Positions 10,116 through 25,100 of a stretch of 64,000 bases of DNA are shown piece by piece. The translations under genes and the position numbers were made by a program. Every line of letters starts with the position of its first letter. Position 1 is the stretch's first letter. This stretch comes from Hypoxylon rubiginosum (lineage: Eukaryota; Ascomycota; Sordariomycetes; Xylariales; Hypoxylaceae). The notes beneath the pieces are model-generated. The model had not been told where the DNA came from and did no database searches. It saw only the letters and a list, made by a program, of their open reading frames with translations. The stretch spans positions 372,001 to 436,000 of the forward strand of contig CADCXA010000032.1 of assembly GCA_902806565.1 (NCBI GenBank), in the 5' to 3' direction.

Positions 10116-13076
10116 AGTTTTTATACGATTAAAAAATAATAAAAAACAATATATTAATATTTAAACTTTAAATATTTTAAATATAAAATATTAGTTATAT
10201 ATTAATAATATTAAATTATATATAAATTAATCTATTAACTATTTTATTAAAAAACCTTATTTACTTTAATTTATTTTATATATTATATATTATTATTTAT
10301 TTTTTTTTATAAGTTACTTTTTGTTTTTTATAAGTATAAAACTTTAAAAGGGTTTTAAGTTTTAACTAGCTTTATTTTTTTTTTTTATATTAATTAAATT
10401 ATTATAATAAATATAATAAATAATTATATAAATAATAACCACCAGATTCTACTTTAAATTTTAAATAATATATAGTATTTATAAAATACTTTTTTAATAA
10501 GGTTTTTAGCGTTAAAAAACCTTTATATTAATATTAATAATATAGTAAAATATATTTTATTAAATAACTTAAAAAAGTAAATAATTAAGCGTGTAAAATT
10601 AACTATAAGAAATTTTTTTAGTGATTTATTAAGTTTAATTAACAAGTTAATATTTTTAAATAACCGGTTTTAATATTTATAAAATAAAATAAAAATATTT
10701 TTAATATATGTTAAATCTATAAATTTAATTAATTTAAAAGATTAATTAAAAAGTATAAATAAGTTTTTACCTTATATTAATAAGTTTTTTATTAATATTA
10801 ATTTTACGATTAAACGTGTAAAATAATTTCTTAATATTATTATAAACTAGTTTAAATTTTTTCACCGGTTTAAATAAATTTACCTACTATTAACTTTTTA
10901 AGAAATTAAGGTAATAGATTTTCATCGCCGTTTTACTATTTTATAACTTTTAAAAATTATATTTAAGATTTTTAATAAAATTTTAAAGTTTAAAAAATAA
11001 TATATTAAACATTTTTATTAATTATTACTATATAATAAAAAGAAATTTCTTAAGTTTTAATAGGTTAATATAATAAACCGTTTTTAATTATATTAAAAAA
11101 AATATTTTTAATATATATTTAACGTTAAGATGTTTATTTATATCCCTAGTTATAATAAATAATTTATTTTAATATAAACCGTTAAAAACTTTTTATTTAA
11201 AAGATTATAAATTAAAAATTTACTTTTTATTATAATATAAATAAAATCCTTTTTAACAGTTTAAAATAAAAATATATTTTTTATTATAATAAAAGTGGAA
11301 TTTTTATTAATAGTTTAAATTAAATTACCACCCTTTTTTAATAATAAAAAACCTTTTTTATAAGTTTTTTAACGTTATTTTTAAATTTACTTAATTAAGT
11401 TATATACTTTTAATTAATTATAATTATATATATTAACTTTTATATATTAATTTCCTATATATTTTTTAATTTATATTTAATTTATTTTAAAGGTTATTTA
11501 AATATTAATACGTTATATATATTACTATTAGTTTATTAAAAAGGTAAAATATTATATAATAATCTTATATTTAAAAAAAATATTTTTATTTAAATAATTA
11601 ATAAAATATAACTAATTAAAATAAATAAAACTATTAACTATTAGTTTTTTAACTTTATTTTTTTAACTTTAAATATATGTAATTTTTTATTTTTAATATG
11701 GTGGTTTTATAGGTAAAAACGTATAACTTAATAAGTTATTATATAATATAAATAATTTAATTATCTCTTAATTATAATAAAAAATTATCTATAAAAAAAT
11801 ATAAAAAAAGATAGAAAAAAACAGTTGTTATTTTTATTAAACCTTTTTAATTATATAGTTATTAATTTTTTTATATTATATTTTTATTTATAATAACTTT
11901 AATATTTTTACTTTTTATAGTGTTTTTACGTTAAAATTATTACTTAAAAAACAATTAATAAATAATACTTAATAAATATAAATATTAATTAAATTATTTT
12001 TATAAAAACATTTATAAATTCTTTAATAAAAACTTTTATTTAATATATTTATATTACTGTTTATAATTTTATATTACGGTTATTAACTAATAAAAAAAAA
12101 AATATAAATAATATATTACGTTTAATATTTAATTTAATATATTTATTATTTTTTACACTATAAATAATATAAATAATATAACTTATATAATAAGTTTAAA
12201 TATATTTATATAACCTTTTATTAATTTATAAAAAAATAAAATAATTTAAAATACGTTAGTTAAAAATATGTTAATTAAAAACATACTAAGTAAAAATATA
12301 TTATAATATAACCATTTTAAAAATTTTAATATTATTAATAAAAATACCGTATATGTATTTAACGTTTTAAAAAAAAAAATAATTATATATAAAAAAATAA
12401 AACATTTAATATATAATTAGTTTTAAAGTTAAATAATTTTATAAATAAAAATTATTTTTTACACCTTTTTTACTATAAAAACTAATAAGAAAATATTATA
12501 TATACCAGTTTATAAAATAATTAATAATAAGTCCACGTAATTTATATAACTTTTTATTTAACTAACATATAAATTTTAGTAAAATATTAAGTTTAGGTTT
12601 TTTTTAAAAATAATAATTAATTTATATACCATTAGTTTTATAATAATATTTATTATAAACTTAATTTTAAATTACTTTTTTATTTCTAAAAAACTAGGTA
12701 TTTTTAATTTATTTAATATTTTTAAATTTAAGTTAAAGGACGTTTTTATATAATAAAACTTTTTAACTATAAATTAATAACATTTAATAATTTTTATAAT
12801 AAAAATATAATACTTTAATTTAAAATAATAAATATAAAAAAGAAAATTTTTAAGGCTTATATAATAATATATAAAGAAAAATAAAAAACTTTAAAATAAG
12901 TTACTATATAATTACTAGTTTTAAACCCATTTTTATTAAAAATAAAGTAAGTTTTTTAAAGTGGGTAAAAGCGTTAAAAATTTTTTATATTAAAATTATT
13001 ATTTATATTATTTTTTTGTTAAAAAAAAAAACTTATTTTATTATTAGTTTTATATTATTAATAAACTTATAAACAA

Positions 13077-13250
13077 GTAAAAAAGGTAAAAAAAAAAATA
13101 AAAAAAAAAGTAAAAAAAAAGATAAAAGAGAAGATAAAGGAAAAGGTAAAAAAAAAAATAAAAGAAAAAATAAAAAAAAAGGTAAAGAAAAAGATAAAAA
13201 AAAAAATAAAAAAAAAGATAAAAAAAAAAATAAAGAAAAAGGAAACGTTT
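13077..13250. repeat. Purine-rich low-complexity tract, copy A
   Basis: Runs of A interrupted about every nine or ten bases by GT, GAT or AT. The long Phe-rich frame on the minus strand is a by-product of this composition. Copy B has the same tract at 54081-54230 with a different pattern of G and A. Confidence 0.75.
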
Positions 13251-16200
13251 ATTTGTTTATAATTAATAAAAGAATAAAACATAAAATTAAATACTTTTAT
13301 TAAAAATTTATTTACTAAAAAATTTTTTTTTAAAACACTTATATTAATTAATTATTTACAGCTTTATAAAAAATTTATTTAAAAGCGTAAAATTATTTAA
13401 CCGTTTATTAAGCTTGTTAATTTAATTATAAATAACCGTTTTATAATTAAATATAAAGTTTTTATTATATTAAAAAACCGGATTTAATATAAAAGCTTTT
13501 TTACACTAATTAATTAAACTAGTAACAATTTATAATATAACTTAACTTTAAATTATAAATATAACATTTAATAATATTAAATATCAGGCTTTTTTTTAAT
13601 ATAATTATTTTATTTATATATAAAAATATAATATAAAAAGAAATTACTAGCTTATATTTATATATATTTATTAAACTTTTAAATATTAATAATTAAAATA
13701 TACTTTTTTTTTAATTTAATAAACCATTTTATTTATTATATAATAATATAAAATACATTAATTTTATAAAACTGTTAATTTTATTTATATAAAATTCACG
13801 TTATAATAATAAATTACTATATAATTTCTTAATTTAAAATAAAAAAAGATAATTATATTAGTAAATATTAATTAATTTTAAAGATTAAAAATCTAAATTA
13901 GTTTATATAATATTTATTTAAATTAAATATAATAAAAATAATAATAAAAATAATAATAATAAAAACAGCGGTAATAAATATAATAAAAATAATAAAACTA
14001 AAAGTAAAATAATTAAAAATAAAAAAACTAGATATAAAAAAACTAAAAATAAATAGCTAATTAAAGTTAAAACTTAGTTATAAAGTTATTAATAAAAGCT
14101 CGTTAAAAATTAATTTTTAATTTATATTTATATAAATAAATTATATAGTTAGTTATTTAAAATATTATAATTTTATTTTTATTTTATTCTACTTTTTAAA
14201 CTTTTTTTATTATATTTTTTATTAAGGAGATATAAGTTTATTTAACTTATTTAAACACTTAAAATATAATTTATTTAATATTAAAATAATAAAAGTAATT
14301 AAAAAACCATGTTAAAAACTATATATAAATATATAAAAGATAATATAAAAAACAGTATATAAAACCATATAAAATAATATAATAAGTAATATAAATAATA
14401 TTAAAATAAAGTTATTTATAATAACTATAAAATAAATATTTTTTAATTTATTTAAATCCTTTATTTATTACTTATAAATGTTTATAAAAAATATAAAATC
14501 TTAAGTTACTTTTTTATAATTTTTATAACTTTTAAGTATTTTTAAAAATATCTTTTTTTTTTTTTTATAAACTAAGTTATATATTTTAAGTTTAAAATAA
14601 TTATTTTATATATTTAAATAAGTTTTTTACGTTTAATAAAAAACATGTTATAAAAATTTAAACCTAATAATTTAAAAAGGTAATTAAATTCCACTTTTAT
14701 AATAAATACTTTTAATATTAATAAATATAATATATATATATATATTTATTAGTTAAATTATTAATTATTAATATTATTTATAAAAAATCTTTAATTAAAG
14801 TATTAATTTTTAACATTTAAAAAAACTATAAATTAATAGTAAATATATTTATTTTATTATTTATTAAGTATATTATATTATTTATATTTTTATTTATATT
14901 ATATATTAAAACCTAGTTATTATTAATAAAAGATATTATTTTATTTATAATATTATTAATTATATTTTTAACTTTTTAAAACGTGTATCTATTTATTTAT
15001 TTAATGTTATAATTTTATTTATAATATAATCATTTAAAACTTAAAATTTATTTATTATATAATAGTTTATAATTTTAATATAAATATTTATAGCTTTAAT
15101 ATAATTATTTAAAACTTAAAACCTGTTTATTATATAATGGTTTATAATTTTAATATAATAGTTTATAGTTTTAAGTTTATTAATTAATTAATTATAGTTT
15201 TAAATAAATATTATATATATTTATACTTTATATTTATATACTTAAAGTTTATATTTAGTTATTTATAATATAAAACATATTTAAAATTTTATTATTTTAT
15301 TATATAGTAAATAAGTTAATATATTTTATAAACTTTTATAATAAAACTTAATAATTATTTACCATAATAATAAAGTTTAGTTGGTTGTTAATATTTATTA
15401 TAAAAATAAGATAAAAAAAATATAAATTTAATTTAAGATAAAATATTTAAGAAAAGAATTTATAATGTTAATTAAAAAAAAAAGAAGCTTTTATTATACC
15501 TTATATATTTATTTAATAATTTAACTTAATATAAATATATAAATATAATTTAATAAAGTTATATTTTTTTATATATTTACTTTAATTTAATTAGTTATTT
15601 TTATTATTAAAAATATAATAAATATTTTTTTATAATTTAAAAAATATAAAAATCACTTGTTTTTTACCGTTAAAATTTTATAATCTATAAATTTATTTCT
15701 TTTTTAAAATACGTATTAACATTTAAAACTTAATTAATTATATAAATATAATCTAAAAAATGTTATTATACGTAAGATTTTATATATATAATATAATATA
15801 TTAAATATTATTATAAAATAAGTTATTTTTTAAAAAAAGAAAAAAGTTAATTAATTATTTTATAATTATATAAAAAGTGAAAAATTTAAAAGGTATCTAG
15901 TAATTATAAATATATTATTATAATATAAAAATATATATTTAAAATAAAGCCATTGTTTTTAAATAAAGCTTTTACTAGTATATAATATTATTAAAAAAGT
16001 TTATAAAAAAAACAAACATATTAATATATTTATAGTTTTATATACTTTTAAATTAATTAATCTTATTTTTCCTGGTTTTAATATAAAAAATAATATAAAT
16101 ATCTTTAACTAATTAATATTATAATAAAAAAAATAAATATATTAATAAAAGTTTAATTACTTGGTTTTTATTTTTAATAAAATTATAATTTTAATAAGCG

Positions 16201-16757
16201 TTAATTATTTTTATTTTTAACTTTAAAGTATTTTTTTTTTTCTTTTATAATTATATTAATAAAAAACATTATATAGTTGTTAAATATTTTATATTTAAGT
16301 TTTATTATTTAACTATATTATTAACTTATTATATAATTTTATTTTTATTAAATCTTATTATATTTATTAGTTTCTTTTAACTTTTATAGGATTTTTTTAA
16401 ATATTCCTTTAATTTTTTAATATTAATAATATTTTAACTAACTATTATTTTTTTTATTTTATCTTATATTACTAGCATAAAATAAACTGCCATACCTATT
16501 TTATTAACTAACTTAGTTTTTTAAATTTTTTATTATATCTTTTATTATTATAAAAACATTTGATTTTTATTTTTAAAAATTATATTTTTAATTTAAAATA
16601 TAAAAATCTATACGTTTTTTAATATTTTATAATTTTAATATACAAGAAATTATAAATATATATTTTATTTTAATTATACTTATAAAAATATTTTTTTTTA
16701 CTAGTTATAAAATCTTTTTAAACCGTAACCTTTTTATAGTAAAAAAAAGATTTATTA

Positions 16758-16980
16758 TTTAAAAAACCATATAATTTAAAAAATAAAAGTAATCTATTTT
16801 TTTTAAAAAAACTATATAATATATTAAAAAAGTTTAACTTATTTTTTATTAAAAGATTATATAGTTTAAATAAGATTAGTTTACTTATTATAAAAAAACT
16901 AAAAGAAACTAGTTTATTTTTTAATAAAAAATTATATAATTTAGATAAAGTTAATTTATATTTTATAAAGAAACTTTAAC
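16758..16980. repeat. 42-45 bp imperfect tandem repeats, copy A
   Basis: Units built on an A4-GATTATATAGTTTAAATAA core repeat about five times. The same tract in copy B (57756-57980) stays open as a Lys/Leu/Phe-rich frame of 74 codons, but that frame is a by-product of the repeat. Confidence 0.6.
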
Positions 16981-17390
16981 TAATTAAATTAATAATAAAA
17001 CCTTAATTTTAAAAATTAAAGAAACTTTATAAAATATAAGTAACTTAATATATAAACTAAAAATTAAATATCGTTATATTAATATATATTAATATATATA
17101 AAGTATATTATAACATTTTATTTTAATTTATTTAACTAGATTATATATTTTATTTTTTTAAGTTTATAATGTTTTAAACATTTAAAATACTTATATTATA
17201 TTATTTAATATTATTTTAAAACGTTAGTTTAGTTTTATCCTTTTTTTAAACATAAAAATATTTAATATATAATCTAAGAATAATATTTTCTTTAAAATTA
17301 ATTTCGTGTTAATAAGTTTTTTTTTAATAGTGTTATTTTTATTATTATTATTTAAATTAAACTAGGAATTAACCATTATTTTATTATTAT

Positions 17391-17580
17391 TTAAAAAAAA
17401 GTTATCCACCTTATTTAAATATAATATATTTAATTTAAAATTTAATAAAAAACTCTTTATTTTATTTAAATATAATATATTTAATTTAAAGTTTAATAAA
17501 AAACTTTCCGTTTTATTATTTAATAATTACCTTTTTATTTTATTATTTAATAATAAACTTTTTTTTATATTATTTAATAA
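17391..17580. repeat. 51-bp tandem repeats, copy A
   Basis: Two full units sharing TTTATTTAAATATAATATAT plus AATTTAAAGTTTAAT and a shorter degenerate extension. Copy B equivalent is at 58385-58597. Confidence 0.6.
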
Positions 17581-18829
17581 TATAATTAAAATCTAAAATA
17601 TTAAATCTTTACTTTTTTAATATATTTTATTTTTTTAGTATATTATAACTTTTAAGTTTATTATAAAATAAACTAAATATATAAAAAAAACATAGAAATT
17701 TAATATAAATAAAATATTTAATACTTTTTTTTAATAATTAAAACTTAAATTTAACAATATTATTTTTAATAATAAACTTTTTAATAAAAATAATTATAAT
17801 ACGTTGGCGGTAACTTTAAATACCGTTATAAAAGTTAAGTAAATATATAATTAATTTAAAAAACTATCACTAAAAATATACTATAAAATAAAAATAATTA
17901 AATTTAAAAAAATAACACTAGTTAAAAAACTTATATTTAAAAAATTTAAATTAAATAATAACCTAAGTTAAGTAAGTAATTAATAAAAAAAGTAAAGTAA
18001 AAATATAAAAATAAATATTATAATAAAAAAAACCGTTATTTAAAAAGCTTATTAAAATATAATATTTAATAATTATATTTATATAAATTAAAATTTAATT
18101 AAAAAGGTTTTAAATTTACTTATATTTAAACGCATCTTTTTTTTTTCTAATAAAATCATTAGGAAAACATAGTTTAATTTATAAAAACTTCTTATATTAA
18201 TATTTAATATTATTTTAAAATTGTTAATATATAAAATTATAATATATATATTATAATTAAAACTTAATAAAAATAATATATTTATATATATATTTATTAA
18301 GGTTATATGTAACGAAAAAATCCTATTTATTTAGTTTTTTATAAAGTTAAAAAGCGGCGGTTTTAATAAATATTTTATTAATTAAATTAAAAAAAACTAA
18401 ATTATTATTAGCTTAATAATATATATTAACTTAATAAAAATATTTAATAATTAACTATAAAATATATTAAACGTTAATAAACTTAAATTAAACACCATTA
18501 TATTTAACTTTATTTTTAATAAAATAAATACGTGTTTTTATATCATATAATAATAAATGTAAAATAACATCGCTTTTTTTTATATTTATTATATCGACGC
18601 TTTTATTTTAATAAAAGAGAAAAAATATAAAAACTTGTATATAATAATTTTTAATATTACTTATTAAATAAAAGAAAGAAGTTATATTTTATTAATAGTT
18701 ATTAATTATACGATAATATTATAAATAATAATTAACATTTTATTAATATTACTTTTTTTATTATAATATAAAAAACATTTTTATAAAAATAACTAGGTAT
18801 TTTAACCTTAACTTTCATTAGTTTTAAAT

Positions 18830-19160
18830 GAGTTTTTTATTTTATCGCGAGATTTAACTTTTATAAAAAAACGGTTAGTAAAATATTTTTATAAGAATAT
18901 ATAAATATTTTAATTTTTATTATTTATAAATAAGTTATTTTATTTATTATAAGGTTTAACTTTTATTAAATTACAGCTAGTGAGGTATTTTTTTAAACAT
19001 TTATTAATATTTTTATTTTTAATAACTAGAAATAAATTATATTATTTACTGTAAGGTTTAACTTTTATAAACCTAATAATATTATTATTTAAATGGTAAA
19101 AAAGATATTTTTTTAAAAATATATTAACGTTTTAATTTTAGTTGTTTATAAGTAAAAAGC
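18830..19160. repeat. 102-bp (34-codon) tandem repeats, copy A
   Basis: The word AAGGTTTAAC (or its transition variant AGATTTAAC) recurs at about 18850, 18952 and 19054, 102 bp apart. The period is a multiple of three, so this may be the relic of a second repeat-protein domain. Copy B has it at 59820-60150. Confidence 0.5.
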
Positions 19161-22100
19161 TAGGTTTAATTACTATAAATAAGTATTAAATATTTAGTTA
19201 TTTATAAAGTAAAATATTTTAAATATATAAATATAATTAAAGAATTTATAATAAAGTTAAATAAAATAAAAGCTTTTTATAAGTTAAATGTTAAAATAGT
19301 GTATATTATAAAATTTTTAAAAGTTTTTATAATTACTTTTATTAGTTTAATTTATTTATAGTAAAATTATTTATAATAAGGTTATTTATATAAAAATAGT
19401 TTATATTTAATATAACATTTATTTTTAAATCTTTTATTAAATTTTTCTAGTAAATTACTTTAAAATAAACAGGAAGTTAAAAGATTAAGATGTTATATTA
19501 AAGTAATTTTTAGTTAATTAAGATGGATTATTTTTTTTTTTCTTTTTTTTTAACTTTTCCTTTTTTTTTTTTCTTTAATTATTATAAAAAATAATATTAA
19601 TATTAATAGTAAAAATATTATTTATAATAAGAATATACTTAAAATAACTATTTATTAAAAAAGTAAAATTTATAATATTTTATTAATTTTTAATAATTAA
19701 TAATATTATAATATTTTTTTTAATATAAATAAAACATTTATAGTAATTTTAATAAAATATATTAACTTTTATCTTTTTTATAATATTAACATATTTATAA
19801 TTTACTTTTATTAGTTATATATTTATTTAGTTTTTTTTTTTATTAATATTTAGTATATTATTTATTAATAATAAATGGTTAAATAAAAATAATATCTTTT
19901 TATAATTTATTATAATAAAATCTTTTTAGTTTATAATATATATAATTACTAATTTAAATTATTATTTTTTTTTTATTAAAATATTAAACGTTTAATTATA
20001 ATTATAATATTAATTAATTAAAATAAATATATAAAATATTAATATTTATTTATAATTATAACGTATTACTTTTTTATAAAAAAACTATTATTTATAATAA
20101 TTATATATAAAAATTATTTTTTATATATTTTTTTATAATTAAAATTAATTAAAATTATAATTAAGGTTATTATTATTAATCGTGTTATTTAAAACCCCCT
20201 CGCCTTTTTATAATTAAAAAGCTTTTTAAATTATAATATACCTCTTTTAAAACAACTATTATTTTTTTTAATAAAATTATTTTTTTTATTATTATTTTCT
20301 TTTTTTTTTATATATTTAACGTAACTTTTTATTATAAACATTATTTATTTAAACCAAAAAAAATAATTAGTTATAAAAAAAAAAAAAGAAATATTAATAG
20401 CTAAATATATAAAATTAATTATAATTAATTTATTTTATAAATTATTAATTATTATTAAATATTTAATTAATTTAATAAATCTTTTTTATATTTTATAAAA
20501 AGTAATAAAAATATTTATAATAAATATAAAAGGTATATTAAAAAATATATCTTTTAAAAAACGTAAAACCAACTTTATTAATAACTATATAAAACAAATA
20601 TATTATATTTTAATTAATATAAAACATTTTATTATAATAATATTTATTATTATATAATTATTATATATATTATTAGTTTTTTTTAATTTATAATTAAAGG
20701 TATTTAAAGGTTTTAATTAAATTTATTTACCCCTTAGATTTTAGAAATTTAAAATAAAAACAATCCTTTAATACTTATTTATTTATAATTTTCCATTTAA
20801 TATATATAGCGTTTTTAACAACGTGTTTAATTTTAAAAAATAAGCTACAGAATATTTTTACCGCTTAATATTATATAGTAAAAAATGGTTTCTTTAAAAT
20901 TAAAAAAAAAGAATAATAACTATTACCTTTTTTAAAATAAAAAAAGAAAAAGTTAAATATATATTTTAAATATCTGCTTTTTATAACCTTAATAATTATA
21001 ATATCTAGCCGGTTTTTATTTAAACTATTAAACCATTTAACTTTTTAAAACCTTAGTAACTTAATAAAAACATTAAGCTTAAGTTTATAATAAAAATATT
21101 AATTAAATTAATAAGAATATTATCCTTATTTATAATTAATATAAAGTTTATAAATAAATTAAAAATAATAAATATTAAAACCTTGTTATTTATAATTAAT
21201 ATAAAATTTATAAATAAAATAAAAATGATATATAATAAAAATTTAATAATTATAATTAAAATAAAGATAATATTTATTCCAGCGTTTTATTAAGTTTTAT
21301 TAATTTTAATTAATAAAAAAAAAAACGTTTATAATAATAAAAATAAAATATAAGTAATTATTTAACATATAAATAAGTTTATTATATATATTATTAGTAT
21401 ATTATTTTAATATTAAGCTAATTTTTACGTTAATTTAAAAAGTTATATATTTATTTTATTTTTAAATATATAATATTTCTTAGTTATTTTTATTAAATAA
21501 AAAAAAAAAACTATAAAAATAACAAAAAAAAACTAACTAATATATTTATTTACTTATAAATAGATTTTTAATTTAAATTAAATAATTCTTTTATTTTATT
21601 TAAATTTATTATATAAAATAAATATATATATTTAATTTATTTATATAAATAAAATATATATATTTTAATTTAAATATAAAAACGCCTAATTTATTTAATA
21701 ATATTAATAATTTAATTTTAAATATAAATTTTAACTTAAAAAAAAACTATATACTAATAAAACTTATATAAAAATAAATAATTTTATTTAATTAAATTAT
21801 TAAAAACATATAAAAACGTATAAATTAATAACTATATATATAATAATATTAATTTAAGCGTTTAACTTTTAAAATATCTTAATATTTAACTAATTTATTT
21901 AATTTTTTATTATTATAATTATTTAATTATAATTTATTATTTTTATATCTTAATATTATTTTACATTTTTTTTATATCTTTTTACCCCTTTTTTTTTCCT
22001 TTAATATAAATCTTAATAATAAGTTTAATAATAATAAATTTAATATTTTAACTATAGCTAATTATATATAAACCGGATTTTATAATAAAATATAAAATAT

Positions 22101-25100
22101 AAACTATAAATAAATTTATTAATATAACGGTTTTAATAATAAAATAAAATATTTTATTTATAATAAACGTTTCCATTAAAATATTAATAATAGTTATAAA
22201 GAAAAAATAAAAATACAATAAATATTATAAGACTTATTACCATTTTTACTTTAACTTAAAATTTATATATTTATTATTTAATATTATATTAATAAAAATA
22301 AAAGAATATTTATTTAAATATTTAAATAATATAAATTTATTTATTATTTATTAAAAGAATTATTTAATATAACTAAAAATAAGTTATATAAATATTAAAT
22401 TAAATAAATACCATGTATATTTAAATTATTTTCTTTAAAAATATATTATTATTAAATTATATAATAATAAACAGTAAATAATTAATAGTAACCAAGTTAT
22501 AATATTTATAAAATATTTTAAAAAAAAAAAGGAAGCTTTTATTTAACTTTAATTATTAAATAATTTTATAAAAATATAAAATATATTAATTAATTTTTAT
22601 ATATTTTAATTAAAAATCAAAGGTTTTTTAATTAATAATATATATAAAATCTACGTTATAATATTTATATTACGTATTTATAAGTTATAAAAAGTTTATT
22701 ATCTTTTATTTTTTATTATATTTACGTTAAAAACATTAATTTTTTTAAACCAATTATTTTTAAATTAACCATTATTAAACCAGCTACTTTTAAATTAATT
22801 ATTTTTATTAAATTAACTATTTATATTAAATTAATTTTAATTATTAACTTTTAAGTTTAAAAGTAAAATAATATGTTATATAATAATTTAATATATATAC
22901 TTTTATTAATATTTATTAAAAGATTTTATTTAATTTAAATAAAACTATTAACTATATTAATAAAAATCGTGGTTACTTTAATATAATACGTATTTTATTA
23001 AAAAAACCAGCGTAAAAAAGAATTTTTAAACTAGTTAATAATAACGATTTTAACTTACTTTTAATTTAAAAAATATTTACTAGTTATTAAATAAATAAAC
23101 TTATTTTTTAAATTTAAAAACACCTTATTATAAAAAATAATAATATATTAATAATAAAAATAAACTTTAATTTTAAAATAAAGTTAAAATTAAATAAAAT
23201 TAATATTATTAACATTTTAAAAACCATTTTAAGATTTAATAAAATTATTATAATTAATTAACCACCGGTATATAATATATATACTTATAAACGGAAAATT
23301 AGTTTATCGCTAATTAAGTTTATTAATAAAATTTAAAAACGTTAAATAGTAATAATAATAACTATTACCACTTTTAAAAAAATTTAAAAATAATTTTCAT
23401 TTTTAATAAATATAATATTAATTAACATATAAAAATAATAAGGTTTAAATATTATTAAAAACTTTTTTATAAATAATAATAATTTATAAATAATTACTAT
23501 TATATTAAATTAAATATTATACTTTTAGATTTTAAGTAAATTTATATTAATTTATTATTTTATATTATTATATTGTTATTAATTAATTGATTTTTTAACA
23601 TTAATATCTTATATTTTTAAATTAATTGGTAAAATTATAAATAATAATTAAAGGATATTATTTATATAAAGTTATAATATTAATATATATAGTTTTTTTA
23701 TTTATAACCTAGAATATAAAAATAATAATAACTTATAAATAAAATATTGTTCCTAAATATATTTATAAAAACCGGCGTTATAATTTTAAAAAAAAAAACA
23801 TTTTATTAAAATTTATTTATATTTTTTTTTCATTAAAAGCTTAAATGTTCTTAGTTATTATATATATAATATAGTATATTATAATATAATAAACATTGTT
23901 ATTATTAAAAACATTAAAACTTAATATTAACTTTAAATTAAAATAACTAAAATAATATTAATATATAGTTATAAATATTAATATAAATTTACTAAAAAAA
24001 ATAATATAATAATATAATAATAAATTATTAATATAATTATTAAATAAATATATAAAAAATAAATTTAAGATTTAAAAATAATATATATATATAGTAAATT
24101 AGATAAATATAAAGATTTAAATAAAATTTATAATACTTAAAAAATTTAGTAAATTAGTTTTATATATATTTTTATTATAAATTTATAATTATTTAATTAA
24201 TTAAAATAAATAAGGTTAATTATTATTAAGTAATAATTTTAACCAGATAAATAGATTATTTTTCAGTTATATATAAATAATAATATTATATAATAATATA
24301 AAAACTAAAAATAAAACTATTAATTTAACGGTAAAAAAAAAATAATATTTAAAAACAATAAATAACTTTAAAATAAATAAAATAATAATATTTAAAACTA
24401 ATATTTATAATCAGTAAATATATATAGTAATAAATACATAATATAATATAAATAAATAACGTAAAAAATAAAATTATTATTTATAATAACATTTAATAAA
24501 AATAACTTAATAATAACTAAGTAACAATTTAATAATAACCTATTAATAATTTAAATATAGTTTAAAAATAATTATAAATTTATTATATTTTAATGTAAAT
24601 TACTTTTTATTTTTAATATATTTTTTTATTTAATAAAAGCTTAATATATTAACATTTAATTTATAACTTTAAAAACATATTACAAATATTTTTAACATAT
24701 TAAAATAACAACGTTTAAACTGTTTATTAAAACTAATAATAATAAAAATAATATAACACTTTTTTTTAATATATATATTAATTCTCACGTATTTAAAAAC
24801 TAAATATTAATAAAATTAATAAACATAAAAAACATTTTAACTATTTAAAACCTTTATTTTAACTATAAATATTTCTATAATATTTAAAACTTTTTAAACT
24901 ATTATTAAATTATTATATAACTGTTATTAAACTGTTATTTAACGCCGGTTTAACTGTTTTTTAATTATAATTAATAAAAATAAAACCTGTTTTAAATAAA
25001 AATTTTATTGGTTAAATTCCTATAAATTAGTTAATATTAATCTTATTATTAATTAATAATATTTAATTAGTTTTTTAAAGTAAAAAAAATATATTAAAAA

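Noticed and set aside
13067..13282. Phe-rich 71-codon frame on the minus strand
   Set aside because: It is a translation of a purine-rich low-complexity tract; in copy B the tract differs freely.
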